Assembly (NCBI GenBank): GCA_934500875.1
Contig: CAKSTL010000005.1
Location: forward strand, 110,130 to 174,129
Length of the DNA stretch: 64,000 nt
Source of the DNA: an uncultured Clostridia bacterium
GTDB lineage: Bacteria; Bacillota; Clostridia; UMGS1810
Direction of reading: 5' to 3'
Made by a program: the position numbers and the translations under genes. How positions within the stretch are numbered: the stretch's first letter is position 1; every line of letters starts with the position of its first letter. Of the stretch, positions 61,600-64,000 are shown piece after piece. Below the pieces are notes generated by a model. That model saw only the letters and a program-made list of their open reading frames with translations, had not been told where the DNA came from and did not search any database.

Positions 61600-62430
61600 T
61601 TAATTATTTTTTCGGTATACGGTTGGCGGAACGGAAAACTTTTTGGCGAAGAGCCGGCTGAAATAGAGCGGGTCGGAAAAGCCTGTCATATTGCTTATTT
61701 CGCTTACGTTGAGCGAGGTGTTTGACAAAAGGTAGCGTGCTTTGCCGAGCCGTATTTTTGTAAGATACGCATACGGCGAAAGACCGGTCACTTCTTTAAA
61801 AAGATGCTCAAATCTTGAACGGCTGAGATTGCACGTCTTTGCAAGATTATCAAGCGAAAAAGGGAGGGCGCAGTCGGTGCGCATTGTTTCGATTACGCTG
61901 TAAATAAGGCGCTGCGACGGGTTTTCAGAGCCTGTATCGGACGTTGCAAGACGTGAAATCTGCGCAATTATTTCCGTAAGTTTTGCTTCGCACAGCATAT
62001 CGCACTGATAGTTTTTAAGCGTTTTTTCCTTTATCATTTCGTCAAAAAGCGCCCCTATTATGTTGTTTTCCGAAACGGTATACAAAGATTTTATCCATAA
62101 ATTTGCACGCTTTAAAATCTCTTCTGCGCCAATGCCCGAAAAATGAACCCAATATGTTTCGGTGCCGGGCGTATCAAAGGTGTAGCACTGCTTTTCACCG
62201 GGCTTGTAGATTATCACGCTTCCTTTTTCCGCATTTATTGTATCGCCGTCAAAATTCACCTTTAAAATGCCCGAACTTACGTAAATAATCTGAAAATCCA
62301 CCCTTCCTTTTGTTCTCAGCACGGTATACGGCCTGTTTGAAAGACGTGATTTTTCGCAGCTGTTTATGCTTAAAAACTTATTTGACGAAAAATTTGTGCT
62401 GTCGCTCTTTTCGGTTAAAATTCTTTGCAT
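61600..62430 (-). CDS. AraC-family transcriptional regulator
   Basis: 276-aa one-component sugar-responsive regulator. An N-terminal cupin-like ligand-binding domain (about 20-150, with GSVIIYKPGEKQCYTF and ETYWVHFSG) precedes a C-terminal double helix-turn-helix (about 180-275) with LDNLAKTCNLSRSRFEHLFK and VSEISNMTGFSDPLYFSRLF. I take the ATG at 62430 with GGGGATGA 8 nt upstream; longer readings lack a site. It diverges from the GH4 gene, whose promoter lies in the shared 170-nt gap, so it probably controls that gene and itself. Confidence 0.9.
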   Translation of the reverse strand: MQRILTEKSDSTNFSSNKFLSINSCEKSRLSNRPYTVLRTKGRVDFQIIYVSSGILKVNFDGDTINAEKGSVIIYKPGEKQCYTFDTPGTETYWVHFSGIGAEEILKRANLWIKSLYTVSENNIIGALFDEMIKEKTLKNYQCDMLCEAKLTEIIAQISRLATSDTGSENPSQRLIYSVIETMRTDCALPFSLDNLAKTCNLSRSRFEHLFKEVTGLSPYAYLTKIRLGKARYLLSNTSLNVSEISNMTGFSDPLYFSRLFAKKFSVPPTVYRKNN

Positions 62431-62450
62431 ATTTTCATCCCCTTTTTTTA

Positions 62451-62480
62451 ATTTTACCATCTTTATACTTTGTTTGTCAA
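62451..62480 (-). promoter_or_regulatory. Promoter of the araC-type gene
   Basis: On the minus strand TTGACA (62480-62475) and an extended -10 TGGTAAAAT (-10 box 62456-62451) with an 18-nt spacer, 20 nt before the start codon. Confidence 0.65.
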
Positions 62481-62516
62481 CAGCGTAAATGTCCATATAT
62501 TTTATAAAAATATCCA

Positions 62517-62545
62517 TTGCATAAACTGCGCCGCCGTATTAAAAT
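62517..62545 (+). promoter_or_regulatory. Promoter of the GH4 gene
   Basis: TTGCAT (62517-62522) and TAAAAT (62540-62545) with a 17-nt spacer. It lies back to back with the araC-type promoter, 36 nt apart. Confidence 0.7.
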
Positions 62546-62600
62546 GTAGGCAAATAAAAAATGCGTATGAAAAATTAATACGCAAAAAGGAGCGAAAATT

Positions 62601-63911
62601 ATGAAGTTTGCATTTATCGGCGCAGGCAGCCTTCAGTTTACCACAAGCTGTATGCGTGACCTTCTTACGTTTGAGCCGTTCAGGGACGCAGAATTTGCGC
62701 TTATGGACACAAACGCAGAAAACCTTAAAAACATTACGAAAGTGTGCGAAAAAATAGCCGAGGTTATGGAGTGTCCCAAGGTTAAAATTGTTCCCACCGA
62801 CGACAGAATTGAGGCGTTAAAGGGTGCGGACGGCGTTTTGTGCACGGTTTTCAACGGTGATGTTGATATCTGGCGGCACGAAATTGAAATTCCGAAAAAA
62901 TACGGTGTTGACATAAATGTGGGCGATACAAGAAGCGTTTCGGGCATATTCAGAGCGCTCAGAAACATTCCGCTTATGCTGGACATCTGCTCGGATATTG
63001 AAAAATACTGTCCCAACGCAGTGTTCTTAAACTACACAAATCCTATGGCAATGCTTTGCGGCGCTATGCAAAAATATTCAAACGTTGAGGTGACGGGGCT
63101 TTGCCACAGCGTTCAGGGAACAATTAAAATGCTTGCCGAGTGGCTTCAGATTCCAAAGGAAGAAATTGTGTATAAGTGTATGGGCGTAAATCATCAGGCA
63201 TTTTACACCGTTCTTGAGCATAAGGGCAAGGATTTGTATCCGCTTTTGCGTGAAAAGCTTAAGGATGAAGAATTTTACAACAAAGAAATTGTGCGCAACG
63301 AAATGTTTTTAAAGCTCGGATATTATGTAACCGAGTCGAGCGGACACAATTCGGAGTATAATCAGTGGTTCAGAAAGCGCCCCGACTTGATTGAAAAATA
63401 TTGCGCTCATGGCACAAACTGGAATCCCGGCGAATATGCTTTTTCTCTCAATCTTCGCCTTGACAGAAAGAAAAACACCAAAAAACAGTATGACGAATTT
63501 TTGGAAAAAGGCATAAGCAAAGAAAAAAGCATAGAATATGCCGCAGATATTTTTAATGCACGGCTGGGCGACGGAAAACCGTTTGTGTTCAACGGAAACG
63601 TTTTAAACTGCGGTTCAATTCCGAACCTTCCTTACGACGCCTGCGTTGAAGTGCCCGTGGTTGCGGATTTTATGGGATTTAAAACCACAATGGCAGGTCC
63701 TCTTCCCGACCACCTTGCAATTTTGGTAAACACCACCGCACGCATAGAAAACCTTGTCGTTGAGGCGGCAATGAAAAAGAGCAAGGAAGAGGTATACAGA
63801 GCCGTTTATATGGACCCTCTTACATCAGCCGTTTTAAGCCTTGAAGAAATAAGAAATATGTGCGACGAAATATTTGAAAAAAACAAAGATTATCTGGGCG
63901 ACTACAAATAA
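62601..63911 (+). CDS. Alpha-galactosidase-like enzyme, glycoside hydrolase family 4
   Basis: 436-aa NAD- and metal-dependent hydrolase using an oxidation-elimination mechanism; cytosolic. It has the Rossmann start MKFAFIGAGSLQF, VGDTRSVSGIFRALR, LNYTNPMAM, the metal motif C168-H169-S-V and MGVNHQAFY (N197-H198). The CHSV motif is typical of GH4 alpha-galactosidases such as MelA, whereas alpha-galacturonidases carry CHEV. It diverges from an AraC regulator and lies beside the GH20 gene, fitting release of galactose from imported oligosaccharides. The start follows AAAGGAG. Confidence 0.88.
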   Translation: MKFAFIGAGSLQFTTSCMRDLLTFEPFRDAEFALMDTNAENLKNITKVCEKIAEVMECPKVKIVPTDDRIEALKGADGVLCTVFNGDVDIWRHEIEIPKKYGVDINVGDTRSVSGIFRALRNIPLMLDICSDIEKYCPNAVFLNYTNPMAMLCGAMQKYSNVEVTGLCHSVQGTIKMLAEWLQIPKEEIVYKCMGVNHQAFYTVLEHKGKDLYPLLREKLKDEEFYNKEIVRNEMFLKLGYYVTESSGHNSEYNQWFRKRPDLIEKYCAHGTNWNPGEYAFSLNLRLDRKKNTKKQYDEFLEKGISKEKSIEYAADIFNARLGDGKPFVFNGNVLNCGSIPNLPYDACVEVPVVADFMGFKTTMAGPLPDHLAILVNTTARIENLVVEAAMKKSKEEVYRAVYMDPLTSAVLSLEEIRNMCDEIFEKNKDYLGDYK

Positions 63912-63923
63912 AAACAAAAATTT

Positions 63924-64000
63924 AAGCCACAGCCCGATAAGGAAGCATTGGTTTTGAAAGCAGTATTTTAAGTTTATACTTCGTCAAAAATACACCGTAT
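63924..64000 (+). repeat. Copy 4 of the dispersed repeat, cut by the window edge
   Basis: AGCCACAGCCCGATAAGGAA followed by GCATTGGTTTTGAAAGCAGT aligns with 61,296-61,360, including the downstream ATTTTAA...ATACT.CGTCAAAAA part. It begins 13 nt after the GH4 stop codon and runs to the edge. Confidence 0.75.

Noticed and set aside
61501..61725. 74-codon open frame on the + strand
   Set aside because: Spans the right arm of the inverted repeat and runs antisense into the araC-type gene; a chance frame in repeat DNA.
1..64000. tRNA, rRNA, prophage, integrase or transposase genes
   Set aside because: None of the open frames or non-coding gaps shows the corresponding motifs or folds.

Overview
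The window looks like a chromosomal segment of an anaerobic, endospore-forming, low-to-moderate GC Clostridia bacterium with a plant-glycan-degrading lifestyle. Supporting signs are spoIID next to a LytM-type spoIIQ, a 2-oxoacid:ferredoxin oxidoreductase operon, S-layer-homology (SLH) surface proteins, a YesM-type sensor kinase, an AraC-type response regulator and an LplB/YtcP/lipoprotein sugar importer. A gut pectin degrader of the Oscillospirales/Monoglobales type would fit, but that placement is inference. No tRNA, rRNA, CRISPR array, phage or transposase gene was seen.

Left part (1-18,127), housekeeping and biosynthesis on the + strand: a YabE-like 3D-domain protein cut by the window edge; eda; the recA-recX-rimO-pgsA operon; thrC; then a long, mostly overlapping operon aroB-aroA-aroC-pheA-aroE-aroQ-aroK-leuA-cimA-comEA. 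The operon covers the shikimate pathway from DAHP to chorismate and on to phenylpyruvate, plus the entry steps to leucine and isoleucine. It is preceded by a consensus promoter, a 30-codon Phe/Tyr-containing mini-ORF and a terminator-like hairpin, arranged like a classical attenuator. yajC and a small membrane protein follow.

Middle part (18,259-38,003): a GH2 beta-galactosidase (- strand) diverges from a YesM-type sensor kinase that has no adjacent response regulator. murA, an MBL hydrolase, an XRE-cupin regulator, an acyl-CoA ligase, a glutamate-cysteine-ligase-like enzyme and an acyl-ACP thioesterase follow. spoIID-spoIIQ lie on the - strand. Next come citrate synthase, followed by tandem repeats, and an operon of rseC, a P-loop ATPase, the delta-alpha-beta-gamma subunits of a 2-oxoacid:ferredoxin oxidoreductase, and rsmA.

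Right part (38,236-63,911), an apparent pectin/galactan utilisation region: two importer permeases and a lipoprotein (no ATPase gene nearby); a CE12-type rhamnogalacturonan acetylesterase; secreted proteins sharing a CBM4_9-like sugar-binding module; two SLH proteins; an AraC-type response regulator lacking a kinase; two large right-handed beta-helix proteins, one of them SLH-anchored; then a GH20-like hexosaminidase, an AraC regulator and a GH4 alpha-galactosidase. The likely scheme is that surface and secreted proteins bind and trim the polymer, the importer takes up oligosaccharides, and GH2, GH4 and GH20 enzymes finish the job inside the cell. The kinase at 21.4 kb and the regulator at 51.2 kb are plausible partners.

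At the DNA level there is a family of dispersed inverted repeats at gene ends (29.8, 61.3-61.6 and 63.9 kb), two cases of 21-22 bp tandem repeats that start inside a coding end and include the stop codon (33.2 and 55.6 kb), and a Shine-Dalgarno sequence separated from its start codon by a hairpin (52.8 kb).
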